From Actinomyces naeslundii (GTDB lineage: Bacteria > Actinomycetota > Actinomycetes > Actinomycetales > Actinomycetaceae), in contig NZ_MSRR01000029.1 of assembly GCF_001956585.1 (NCBI RefSeq), forward strand, positions 1 to 51,363: a stretch of 51,363 nucleotides of DNA, read 5' to 3'. This document shows, in pieces, positions 36,499 to 45,300 of the stretch. The position numbers and the translations under genes are program-made. Position 1 is the stretch's first letter; the number at the start of each line of letters is the position of its first letter. The notes below the pieces were generated by a model. That model saw only the letters and a program-made list of their open reading frames with translations. It ran no database searches and was not told the origin of the DNA.

Positions 36499-36919
36499 AG
36501 GTGCTACTCGTCGTCTTGTCGGGGCGGCGCTTCTGCCTCAACGATGCACTGGCCCAGCCGAACCGACTCGGTTGCCATCGCCCGTTGACCTTGCCAACTC
36601 CCTGGGGCGCCGCAGGGCGGGATGCTGAGCCTCCGTGTCGATAGGACACCTCGCATATGTGTAGAAAATGCACAAGATACACGTGGATATATGTTCACTT
36701 CGCCTCTTCTCTTTGTGTGTATGAGACAGAGAGAGTTCTATTTCTACCAATAAGTCGAATTTCAAGGTAGCATAGTCGCGTGACAGCGGAAGCGAAGTCA
36801 TGGGGGGTTATTCGCGGCATCCGTTGCAGGTTCTGTGGCCTGCGTAGATGCTGGCGTCGGCCGGTACCGAGTGTAAGTTTCATTCTCGATCTAATGCTCG
36901 ACCAAAGGAGGCGCTCCTC
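36499..36919. other. Low-GC intergenic region
   Basis: About 420 bp without a supported gene. Around 36650-36780 it is much more A/T-rich than the rest of the window, which fits acquired or decaying DNA next to the transposase scrap. Any promoter for the secreted-protein gene must lie here; no clear one was found. Confidence 0.4.
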
Positions 36920-37306
36920 ATAGAATTCACGAAACAGAACCTTGTCAAGACCGCAGTTCTAGGGTCGGCAATCATTGGGGTGGTGATGCTTGCGGTTCCG
37001 GCCTCGGCCGCCTCGCCCGGACCGTCGAACTATAGAGCTGATGATCATGTAGCAGTCAGCTACAATGATGCGACCAACCAATTCTGTGCATCAATGGAAA
37101 TAGTTGCCAGTGGTGTTTTACCTGCCTTGAAGATGTCTTTTGATCCAGAAATACGTGTCGTGCCCGAGGGTGGCGACAGTGGTCCAACCCGCGTCTTTAA
37201 CATTAACCCAGGAGAGACCAAGTGCGTCAGTTTGGAGGGGGCGGTCGAGGATAGTCGCTACTATTATCAGGTAGGGAGTCGCGCCCCGGTATACTTCTAC
37301 AGCTGA
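36920..37306 (+). CDS. Small secreted protein, 128 aa, with an apparent ATA start codon
   Basis: No family was recognised. A very strong ribosome site, AAAGGAGG (36904-36911), is followed after 8 nt by ATA (36920). Reading from there gives EFTKQNLVKTAVLGSAII and then GVVMLAVPASA, a textbook signal peptide with cleavage after ASA. No ATG, GTG or TTG lies in frame at a suitable distance. The only in-frame ATG is 72 nt upstream at 36848 and gives an improbable N-terminus. The mature part (about 98 residues) has two cysteines (NQFCASMEI and TKCVSLEG) and looks like a small beta-rich exported domain. Base composition is lower in GC than the neighbours, so it may be acquired. An ATG-to-ATA mutation is the alternative. 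Confidence 0.65.
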   Translation: MEFTKQNLVKTAVLGSAIIGVVMLAVPASAASPGPSNYRADDHVAVSYNDATNQFCASMEIVASGVLPALKMSFDPEIRVVPEGGDSGPTRVFNINPGETKCVSLEGAVEDSRYYYQVGSRAPVYFYS

Positions 37307-37616
37307 TCGCAGAAATCGATATAAGCTGACGGGACTGGAGAGATGTGGTCCCGCCTCTTCCGTCCGCTCTGATGGGGCCTTTGGTGGGCCCGGTCGTTCT
37401 GGGGTGTGGCGATCAGGGACTATCCGCACTGCACGAGCCTCCGCACCCAGTGGAGTGCACCAACCTCCCGGCCAATAGCGTCCAGGCGTCGACAACTGGT
37501 CCTGTGGGGCGGCCCGCGAGTTCTCTGGGGCGTCCGTGACGGGCCAGGGGAGGGCCTGCCGTAGCTTCTGGTAACCCTGTAGCCCTTACCTCGCAACAGG
37601 ACCTGAGCCAGGGGCC
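37307..37616. other. Gap between the secreted protein and the HAD phosphatase
   Basis: 310 bp with no supported gene on either strand. Minus-strand frames lack a ribosome site or recognisable motifs. The only structure noted is a short GC hairpin of about 5 bp near 37375-37392 (GGGCC with GGCCC). Confidence 0.4.
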
Positions 37617-38303
37617 CTAATCGACGGTGACAGTGATCCTGGTGAAGTCCGCGATCCGCGGCGTGCTTGGATCGGCCTCGGGGGCGCCGGTGCCCACGAG
37701 GAGGACCTGGGCGCCGGCCCGCCGGGCCGCGGTGTAGCCGGAGGTGGCGTCCTCCAGCACCAGGCAAGAGGCGATTGGTGTCCCCAGGAGCTCGGCGGCC
37801 TTGAGGTACGCGTCAGGAGCAGGTTTGCCGCGCTCGACGTCGTCGGCGGAGACGACGATGGAGGGGATGGGCACCCCGGCCTCCTCCATACGCGTCCGCA
37901 TGAGCTCCATGGGGGCGGAGGTGACCAGGGCCAGCGGAGCGCAGGTATTAATCAGGGTCGTTACCAGGGTGGCGGCCCCGGGGATCTCAGCCATACGCCC
38001 CGCCGTGCGCACGATCTCCTCACGGGCGAAGCGTTCATAGATGGCGTCCTGCTCCTCCGTCGCGAGCTCCGGCAGGAACCGGCGGACCGTGTCGAGGCCG
38101 GTACGGCCGGGGGAGTAGGCCATGATCTCGTCGAAGCGCTCGCTCATGCCATGATCGCGGGCGAAGGAGCTCCACATCGACTCCACGACTGCCGAGGAGT
38201 CCACGAGTGTACCGTCCATGTCGCACAGGACCGCCTCGGCCCGGGTCAGGAGCACCGGTCCCTCGGCGGTACTGCCCGATGACGACCACAGCTGAACGGT
38301 CAC
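37617..38303 (-). CDS. HAD-superfamily phosphatase (sugar-phosphatase-like)
   Basis: A 228-residue HAD subfamily IA hydrolase. Motif I, with the nucleophile Asp, is AVLCDMDGTLVDSS; motif II is ALVTSA; motif III and IV are RGKPAPDAYLKAAELLG and CLVLEDATSGYTAARRAGA. An all-helical cap lies between motifs I and II, as in sugar-phosphate phosphatases and phosphoglycolate phosphatase. The GTG start has AGGAGG 4 nt upstream. It is probably monocistronic. The substrate cannot be assigned. Confidence 0.9.
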   Translation of the reverse strand: MTVQLWSSSGSTAEGPVLLTRAEAVLCDMDGTLVDSSAVVESMWSSFARDHGMSERFDEIMAYSPGRTGLDTVRRFLPELATEEQDAIYERFAREEIVRTAGRMAEIPGAATLVTTLINTCAPLALVTSAPMELMRTRMEEAGVPIPSIVVSADDVERGKPAPDAYLKAAELLGTPIASCLVLEDATSGYTAARRAGAQVLLVGTGAPEADPSTPRIADFTRITVTVD

Positions 38304-38451
38304 GATGCCTCCTGAAACAGAATTGATGAGATGAACGGCGTCAGCCTATCGAACGATATCGTGAACCTGAGTCGCCGACATCGTATTCAGTGACAGCCAC
38401 CCCTTAGAGAGATGTTTTGCCGTCTGCGTGTTGGTGGTCCTGTGGTCGCGT

Positions 38452-39474
38452 CTAGCTGGAGGTGGTGACGAACTCTCCATTCTTCAGAGTGTATTCCTTG
38501 CAGTGCTGAGCATTGTTCTTGGGTTGCGCAGTGCAGAGATTAACGCTGGAGACAGTGGGGTACCTCTCGATCGTTGACAAGACGGAGCGCGTCGTGCCCT
38601 GGTCAGGGCCATCCGGGTTGTAGGGGCCAAGTCCTCTGACATCCACCTCGAATCCCGTTTTCTTATCGGAGATGAGAGCGTTGGCGGTGATTGAGATCCC
38701 AGGGTCCTTCGTCTCAGGAATGGAGAGGGCGAGGATGTCGGAGATCAGCGAGGTGGGCAGCGTCTCTGTCGTGTTCTCCTTGCCTGTGTGGGCTCGGATG
38801 TCCCAGTGGCCGATCCTGAAGGTGTCTTCCGTGTCGAGGAGCTGACCATCCTTGGTCGGTAGGGGTTGGGTGATGACGTCAGATGGGACTGACTTCTCAT
38901 CGCCGCGCTCGATCGTCAGGGTGTCGTAGCTCTGAGTGATCCTCTCCGCGGTGCCGCCGGAATGCTCCACCGTCGTTTCCATGGTGTCGCAGGCCGCTTC
39001 CAGGGATCGTTTCTGGTTGTCTGCGAGGTAAGGGTTGGTCTCTTCGTAGAGGCGGATGGACTGCTTGTCGAAAACAAGGACGGTGCCGTGGTGCTTCCAG
39101 GTGAGCTGAATGTACGCAGTGTCCTCCTTGATCTTGTCCAGGCGGGGAAGCTCAGTGGCCGCCTGGTTCAGGATCGTGCAGGCCTTGTCCGGCTCCGTGT
39201 CATCGGAGAGCGTCGTCGTGGCGATGGTATGGCACCCTGTCTCCTCATATGTCTCGCAGGAGGTCTTGACCTTCTCAACCCCGTCCTGTTTCAGGAGCCA
39301 GGGGCGGATGATGCTGCCTCCGCCGTCGGAGCACGCCGAGAGCGGTAGGACCGCCAGGGTGACGGCGATGACGGCAATGAAGGGTGCTGCTGGCCGCTTC
39401 TCGCGCCGCGTACGGAGGCTGCGCACGGGGTGGTCGAGGTGACGGAGAGGAGCGCGTTGTCCGGGGCTGTTCAT
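38452..39474 (-). CDS. Uncharacterised lipoprotein
   Basis: A 340-residue exported protein. After a basic N-terminus (RSLRTRREKRP) comes a hydrophobic stretch, FIAVIAVTLAVLPLSAC, ending in a lipobox with Cys at about 48, so it should be anchored to the outer face of the membrane. The mature part is charged, with paired cysteines (TSCETYEETGC and two more near the C-terminus). No known domain was recognised. The ATG at 39474 is chosen because TACGCT lies exactly 6 nt upstream (leaderless type); an ATG 21 nt upstream is the alternative. Composition is lower in GC than in the neighbouring tag gene. Confidence 0.85.
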   Translation of the reverse strand: MNSPGQRAPLRHLDHPVRSLRTRREKRPAAPFIAVIAVTLAVLPLSACSDGGGSIIRPWLLKQDGVEKVKTSCETYEETGCHTIATTTLSDDTEPDKACTILNQAATELPRLDKIKEDTAYIQLTWKHHGTVLVFDKQSIRLYEETNPYLADNQKRSLEAACDTMETTVEHSGGTAERITQSYDTLTIERGDEKSVPSDVITQPLPTKDGQLLDTEDTFRIGHWDIRAHTGKENTTETLPTSLISDILALSIPETKDPGISITANALISDKKTGFEVDVRGLGPYNPDGPDQGTTRSVLSTIERYPTVSSVNLCTAQPKNNAQHCKEYTLKNGEFVTTSS

Positions 39475-39579
39475 GGCAGGAGCGTAGGGATGCATGCGGG
39501 GACGAAGTAGGGGTATTGATCCCCACCTCGGGTCCGGCGAAGTCGGGCACGCGCACCGACGTCGGAGGGCTCGGGATTC

Positions 39580-40197
39580 CTAGCCCCAGACCCCGGAGGA
39601 GCCACGGCGGTGGGAGCCGACCAGGTGGGTATCGATGATCCCGATCGCCTCCATGAGGGCGTGCATCGTCGTCGGACCGACGAAGCGGAAACCACGACGC
39701 TTGAGCTCGCGGGACAGAGCCGCCGACTGAGGCGACTGAGTGGGGATGTCTGCAAGCCGGTGCGGTCGCGGAGTCGACTTCGGCCGGTAGGACCACACCA
39801 GGCCCGCCAGGCCGCCGGCGACGTTGCCCGTCTCCCTGAGTCGCAGCGTCGCGCGGGCGTTGGCGATGGTCGCCAGGATCTTGGCCCGGTTGCGTACGAT
39901 CGCGGCGTTACTCAGCAGGCGGTCCACGTCCTCGTCCCCGAAACCGGCCACCACCTCCGGGTCGAAACCGGAGAAGGCGTCCCGGAAGGCCGGCCGCTTG
40001 CGCAGGATCGTGGCCCAGGACAGGCCCGACTGGAAGGCCTCCAGGCTCAGCCGCTCGAAGACTCCCCGTTCGTCGCGCACCGGCATGCCCCACTCGGTGT
40101 CGTAGTACTCGCGCAGCAAAGGGTCGGTGGCCGCCCAAGCCGGCCTGGCCAGACCGTCGTCCCCCACCACCAGGTCCGGGTTGTCGGGCTCAGTCAC
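39580..40197 (-). CDS. tag: DNA-3-methyladenine glycosylase I family protein
   Basis: Removes 3-methyladenine from alkylated DNA. The 205-residue protein aligns along its length with E. coli Tag. It shows DPLLREYYDTEWGMPVRD, the catalytic-region EAFQSGLSWATILRKR, VRNRAKILATIANA, IPTQSPQSAALSRELKRRGF and RFVGPTTMHALMEAIGIIDTH. Of the four E. coli zinc ligands only the C-terminal His remains. The N-terminal Cys is replaced (RPAW), the His of YHD is Tyr, and the last Cys is Ser or His, so the zinc site is probably absent. It is divergent from tsaD. Confidence 0.92.
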   Translation of the reverse strand: MTEPDNPDLVVGDDGLARPAWAATDPLLREYYDTEWGMPVRDERGVFERLSLEAFQSGLSWATILRKRPAFRDAFSGFDPEVVAGFGDEDVDRLLSNAAIVRNRAKILATIANARATLRLRETGNVAGGLAGLVWSYRPKSTPRPHRLADIPTQSPQSAALSRELKRRGFRFVGPTTMHALMEAIGIIDTHLVGSHRRGSSGVWG

Positions 40198-40363
40198 GAG
40201 TACCTCCTCGTCGGTGACCTGTCAGGGGCGCCTGGTCGGTGTCGTCTCCCGATCGGCCCGTCCCAACGGTAGCCGGGACAGTGGCCGGGCGGCCTGCCGG
40301 CAGTGGGCGGGATGGCAGGCGGCTGTCCCGCGTCCGTCTCGGTAGGCGATAGGGTGGGGACTT

Positions 40364-41410
40364 GTGAGCGACCCCCTCATCCTCGGCATCGAGTCCACCT
40401 GCGACGAGACCGGCGTGGCCCTCGTGCGCGGACGCGAGCTCCTCGCCGACGTCACCGCCACCTCCATGGACCAGTACGCGCGCTTCGGCGGGATCATCCC
40501 CGAGATCGCCTCGCGGGCCCACCTGGAGTCCTTCCTGCCCACCCTCGACGCCGCGCTGGAGAAGGCCGACGTCGACCTGAGCGAGATCGACGCCGTCGTC
40601 GTGTGCGCCGGCCCCGGACTCATTGGTTCCCTGACCGTCGGCATCTCCGCCGCCAAGGCCCTGGCTGCGAGCCTGGGCTCACCGATCTACGGCGTCAACC
40701 ACGTCATCGGTCACCTGGCGGTCGATGAGCTGGTCGACGGCCCCCTGCCCGAGCGGTTCATCGGACTCATCGTCTCCGGCGGCCACTCCAACCTTCTGAG
40801 CATCCGTGATATCGCCACAGACGTCGTTGAGCTCGGCGGTACCCTCGACGACGCCGCAGGCGAGGCCTTCGACAAGGTCGGCCGGCTCCTGGGATTGCCC
40901 TACCCCGGAGGTCCGCACGTGGACCGTCTCTCTCAAGAGGGCGACCGCAGCGCCATCCGCTTCCCCCGCGGCCTGGCCGCCGGAAAGGACAAGGAGCGCC
41001 ACCGCTACGACTTCTCCTTCTCCGGGCTCAAGACCGCGGTGGCCCGTTACGTCGAGTCCCTGGAGGACGCTGGGCGGGGCGTCCCCAGTGCCGACGTCTG
41101 CGCCGCCTTCTCCGAGGCCGTTAACGACTCCTTGACGGCCAAGGCGGTCCAGGCCTGCCTGGATACCGGATGCGACACGCTCGTCGTCGGAGGCGGCTAC
41201 TCGGCCAACTCCCGTCTGCGCTCCCTGGCGGCCGAGCGCTGCGAAGCCGCCGGCATCACCCTGCGCCTGCCACCGCTGCGCTTCTGTACTGACAACGGTG
41301 CCCAGATCGCGGCCCTGGGATCAGCGGCGGTGCGCTCCGGCGTGGCCCCCAGCCCCATGGACTTCGCCCCGGACTCCGGGATGCCGCTGGACGTCAGCGT
41401 CGCTCACTGA
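40364..41410 (+). CDS. tsaD: tRNA N6-adenosine threonylcarbamoyltransferase
   Basis: The catalytic subunit of t6A synthesis, which transfers the threonylcarbamoyl group to A37. The 348-residue protein begins LILGIESTCDETGVALV and has the metal-binding HVIGH, VSGGHSNLLSI, TLDDAAGEAFDKVGRLLGL and VVGGGYSANSRLR motifs. GTG start preceded by GGTGGGGA. In many actinobacteria tsaD follows rimI directly; here 8 kb with sdhCAB and accessory genes intervene. Its end overlaps the convergent TetR gene by 7 bp. Confidence 0.96.
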   Translation: MSDPLILGIESTCDETGVALVRGRELLADVTATSMDQYARFGGIIPEIASRAHLESFLPTLDAALEKADVDLSEIDAVVVCAGPGLIGSLTVGISAAKALAASLGSPIYGVNHVIGHLAVDELVDGPLPERFIGLIVSGGHSNLLSIRDIATDVVELGGTLDDAAGEAFDKVGRLLGLPYPGGPHVDRLSQEGDRSAIRFPRGLAAGKDKERHRYDFSFSGLKTAVARYVESLEDAGRGVPSADVCAAFSEAVNDSLTAKAVQACLDTGCDTLVVGGGYSANSRLRSLAAERCEAAGITLRLPPLRFCTDNGAQIAALGSAAVRSGVAPSPMDFAPDSGMPLDVSVAH

Positions 41411-42183
41411 CATCCGCTGACGTCCGCCGACGCTTCTCGACGCAGGCTCCGGCGCGTTCGGGATGACTGTCCGATGTCTGCGGCCACACCCCGGATGATG
41501 ATCTCGATCTTGCGGTCCAGTCCGCCTCGGCCTAGCCAGCTCTCGTTCGGAGTCAGTGCCTCGGGCAGGGCCGGTGCCCTGCTGGTCGTCGCGAACCGGC
41601 TCGCCTCCTCCAGCCCCGTGGCGCCGCCCCTCCCGGCGCCCGAGGCGCTCTCTCCCGATTCGTGTCCCAGGAACGGTGCAGGCAGCTCGGGGCGACCGGC
41701 GGGGGAGCGCATGACCTCGATCTGCGCGTGCGTGGCGATGACGGTGTCACCGACGAAGTCCAGGACCACCCCGGCCTCGTCGGCCTCGAGTCCTCCCTCG
41801 ATCAGGGCCTGACACGCCTGGGATACGGGCCTGGCGAAGACCTGGTGGGCCCAGGGAACCCCCATGATGACGCCGGCCAGGCCGGGATAGCGCTCCAGCA
41901 TCTCCCAGACGGCCTCGGCATGCGCCCGAACCGTGTCGGGCCAGCGCTTCCCGGGGCGGGGAACCTCGATCTGGGCGGCGATCCGTTCCAGGCAGGCGGC
42001 CAGCAGATCCTCTCGCGAGGTGATCGTGCGGTACAGGCCGGAGACCGCCACGCCCAGCTGCTTGGCCACGGCGGTCAGGGTGAATTCGGCGATGCCGATC
42101 TCGAGGGCGGCGTCGACGACGTCGTCGCGCGAGAAACCGGGTCTCGGTCCGGTTGGCCTGCCCAGTCGTGCCTGTGATGCCAT
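41404..42183 (-). CDS. TetR-family transcriptional regulator
   Basis: A 259-residue repressor. The N-terminal helix-turn-helix is FTLTAVAKQLGVAVSGLYRTITSR-type (about 35-58; REDLLAACLERIA follows), and the C-terminal domain for ligand binding is helical. The last 60 residues are low complexity. The ATG has TACGGT exactly 6 nt upstream and no ribosome site, so it is probably leaderless. It is divergent from the double ABC exporter across 120 bp that hold a perfect inverted repeat, TTCTGAA-N5-TTCAGAA, a likely operator. It therefore probably controls the exporter. Confidence 0.9.
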   Translation of the reverse strand: MASQARLGRPTGPRPGFSRDDVVDAALEIGIAEFTLTAVAKQLGVAVSGLYRTITSREDLLAACLERIAAQIEVPRPGKRWPDTVRAHAEAVWEMLERYPGLAGVIMGVPWAHQVFARPVSQACQALIEGGLEADEAGVVLDFVGDTVIATHAQIEVMRSPAGRPELPAPFLGHESGESASGAGRGGATGLEEASRFATTSRAPALPEALTPNESWLGRGGLDRKIEIIIRGVAADIGQSSRTRRSLRREASADVSGCQ

Positions 42184-42236
42184 GACAGCACCGTAGTGCG
42201 ACTCAACGACGGTTGCTCCCGGTTCAGCGACCAGAG

Positions 42237-42274
42237 TAAGGTGTGCCTTATTGAGTTCTGAAACACCTTCAGAA
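42237..42274. promoter_or_regulatory. Two inverted repeats in the TetR/ABC-exporter divergent region
   Basis: TTCTGAA (42256-42262), 5 bp, TTCAGAA (42268-42274) is a perfect 7-bp inverted repeat of TetR-operator size. Next to it TAAGGTGTGCCTTA (42237-42250) is a second palindrome. Its AGGT-NN-GCCT core fits the DtxR/IdeR iron box (AGGTWAGSCT) at 8 of 10 positions, so iron control is possible. Confidence 0.5.
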
Positions 42275-42303
42275 TTAGAGTCGACGGAAGAACGAGGCAC
42301 CTG

Positions 42304-45300
42304 ATGAGCACGCAGGCACAGCGGCCGGCGCCAGGGACGTCGCCGCAGACGGCACCGCAGTCGTCTTCGCGGCTGTCGCAGCCTTCGACGGGCCCCGGAA
42401 GAGCCGGGGAGTCGGGCGAGCAGGCGAGGAGGAGCAACGCCCAGCGCTCCCGTGAGGGGCAGGCCGCCATCGCGCGCCTCGGCGCTCCCGTGCGCACCCG
42501 TCTGCGGATCGGTCAGGTCCTCGTCCTGCTCTCCGCCGTCCTGGCGGCGGCGCCCTATATCGCTCTGGTCCAGCTCGGCGACATTCTGCTGCGCGCCTAC
42601 CGGGTGGGTGTGAGCCCTGAACCGCAGCAGGTGCGTTCCGCCGTCATGCTGCTCGTGAGCGTCTACTCCACCCGCCTGCTGCTGTACTTCCTGGCACTGC
42701 TCATCACTCACCTGGCCGACCTGTCCCTGCGCGACCGACTGCGGCGCGACATCGTCGAGCGCATCTCCCACGCTCCGCTGGCCTGGTTCACCGCCTCCAC
42801 CTCCGGGCGTATCCGCAAGGCCGTCCAGGATGACACGACCTTGGTCCACACCGTCATCGCCCACGGCCCCGTTGAGCGTCTCAACGCCGTTGTCACCCCG
42901 CTGGCGCTGCTCGTGTGCGCCTTCTGGATCGACTGGCGCCTTGCCCTGCTGGCGGTCTCCACGCTCGTCCTCTACGTGCTCACCTACTCGGTCTCCATGC
43001 GCGGCATGAATGAGAAGACCGTGGAGATGGACCGAAAGCTGGCGGCCATCTCCTCCACCATGGTCGAGTTCGTCTCCGGTATCGGCGTGGTCAAGGCCTT
43101 CGGGCGCGTGGGGCGCGCCCACTCGGCCTACCTCGCCGCCGCCGACGAGTTCTCCGCCTTCTACCGCGCCTGGGCGATGCCCCTGGTGACCGTCACCTGT
43201 CTGTCCTTCACCTGGGTCTCGATCCCCGTACTGCTCCTGGTCAACCTCGGTGGCGGGGCGTTGCTCATCCATACTGGTGCCGTCACCCTGCCCCAGGTTC
43301 TGGCCACGACCCTCGTCGCCCTGGTCCTGCCCGCCGCACTCATCACCATTGCCTCGATCTCCTGGTCCTACCAGCTCGCCGGTGCCGCGGCCCTGCGCCT
43401 GTGCGAGGTTCTCGACACCCCTGTGCTGCCAACCGCAGACCGCCCCGAGCGGCCTCGCACGGCGCTCGTCGAGATCAGCGGTGTCTCCTTCTCCTACGGG
43501 GACACCCTCGCCGTCGACGACGCCTCCCTCGTTCTGGAACCCGGCACCGTCACCGCTCTGCTGGGCCCCTCCGGCTCGGGCAAGTCGACGCTGGCCACTC
43601 TCATCGCACGCTTCGCCGACCCGGACGCCGGCGCCGTACGCATCGGTGGCGTGGACCTGCGGGACATGGACGAGCCCACCTTGTACTCCACGGTCTCCTT
43701 CGTCCTCCAGGACGCCCAGCTGCTCGGCACCACCGTGCGGGAGAACATCGCGCTCGGACGCCCCGACGCCGATCTGGAGCAGGTGCGCGACGCTGCCCGC
43801 GTGGCCCACATCGACGAGGAGATCATGGCCCTGCCGGAGGGTTACGACACCGTCCTGGGACAGGACACGGCTCTGTCCGGTGGGCAGGAGCAGCGCATCG
43901 CCATTGCGCGTGCCATCCTGCTGGACACCCCCGTCATCCTGCTCGACGAGGCCACCGCTATGGCCGACCCGGAGTCGGAGGCCGAGATCCAGGAGGCGCT
44001 CAGTGCCCTGGTTGAGGACCGAACTGTTCTGGTCATCGCTCATCGTCCGGCCGCCGTGCGCGGTGCCGACCGCATCGTCGTCATGGAGCGCGGGCGCATC
44101 GTCGCTTCCGGCAGCCACGATGATCTGGTCGACGAGCCCCACTACCGCGCCCTTCTGCGCCAGACCGGCGAGCTCGGCGATGTCTCCGCCCTGGCCGGTC
44201 ACGGACCCGTCGCCGCGCCGGACGGTCCCACTCGGGCAGGTGCCGGATCGAAGGAGGAGCCTCCCGCCGCTCTCAGCCCGGACGCCGGCGTGGAAGCCGA
44301 CCGTCCACGGCCCGTTCCTCCGGTACTGACACCGGAGGCCGAGACCTCCAGGGGTGCGAGCTCCCTGCTGGCCCGCTTCCGCAGGCTCATGCTGGAGTCC
44401 TCCTGGCGCCAGACGCGTGGCTGCCTCATGCTGGCAGCGGCCAACGGCATCGCCTCCGGGGCCGCACTGGTCTCACTCCTGCCCGCCTCGGTCGCGCTGG
44501 GGTCCGGTGCGCCCCGATGGGGGCTGTCCTTCGGCGGTTGGCTCGTCACCTTCGGCATCTGCGGCGTCGTCGCCGCTGTCACGGAGTTCCAGGGGCAGCG
44601 GCGGGGAATGTCCGGAGCCCTCGGCTTCATGCACGATGTTCACCACGCGGTCGGAGACCGGATCGCCCGCCTGCCCCTGCGCTGGTTCAACGCCGACTCC
44701 GCCGGCACCCTGTCGCGGGCTGTCAGCCAGGAGATGGTAGCCCTGGGGGAGTCAGCCGCCCACTTCATGTACATGCTCACCTCCACGAGCGCTGCCTGCG
44801 TGGTCGTCTGGGCCGGATCCTGGGCCTGGGACTGGCGCTTGGGCCTGCTGCTGACCGTGGCCGCGCCCCTGTTCGCCGGGCTGGTGCGTGCTGCGCGCCG
44901 TCTGCTGGACCATGGCAAGTCCGTTTCCGAGCCCGCCGAGCGCGAGCTCGCCACCCGCATCGTTGAGATCGCCCGTTGCCAGGGCGCCCTGCGCTCGTGC
45001 CGAGCCGCCACCGGCTACAGCCGCCTGGCCTCCGCCTTCGACGACGGAGCCCGCGCCTCGAGGCGCTCCCTGTGGTGGGAGACCGCCGGCAACGTCGTCA
45101 ACGGCGCACTGAGTCAGGTCATCGTCGTCGCCATGATCGCCCTGACCGCCTCCTACGCGGTCTCCGGCACCATGGAGCCGCTCGTGGCCGTCGCCATCAT
45201 CGGCATGTGTCTGCGTTTCACCACCATGCTCGACGACATTGGTGCATCCGTCATGGGTTTGGAGGAACGGCGTCAGATGATGAACCACCTTGACGCCGTC

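Noticed and set aside
37118-37495. A 125-codon minus-strand frame overlapping the secreted-protein gene and the following gap
   Set aside because: It has no ribosome site or motif, and it overlaps a plus-strand frame with a strong ribosome site and signal peptide.
42184-44202. Upstream extension of the TetR gene to a 932-codon frame
   Set aside because: The extension is antisense to the ABC exporter and passes through the divergent promoter region; the TetR fold begins at the ATG at 42183.
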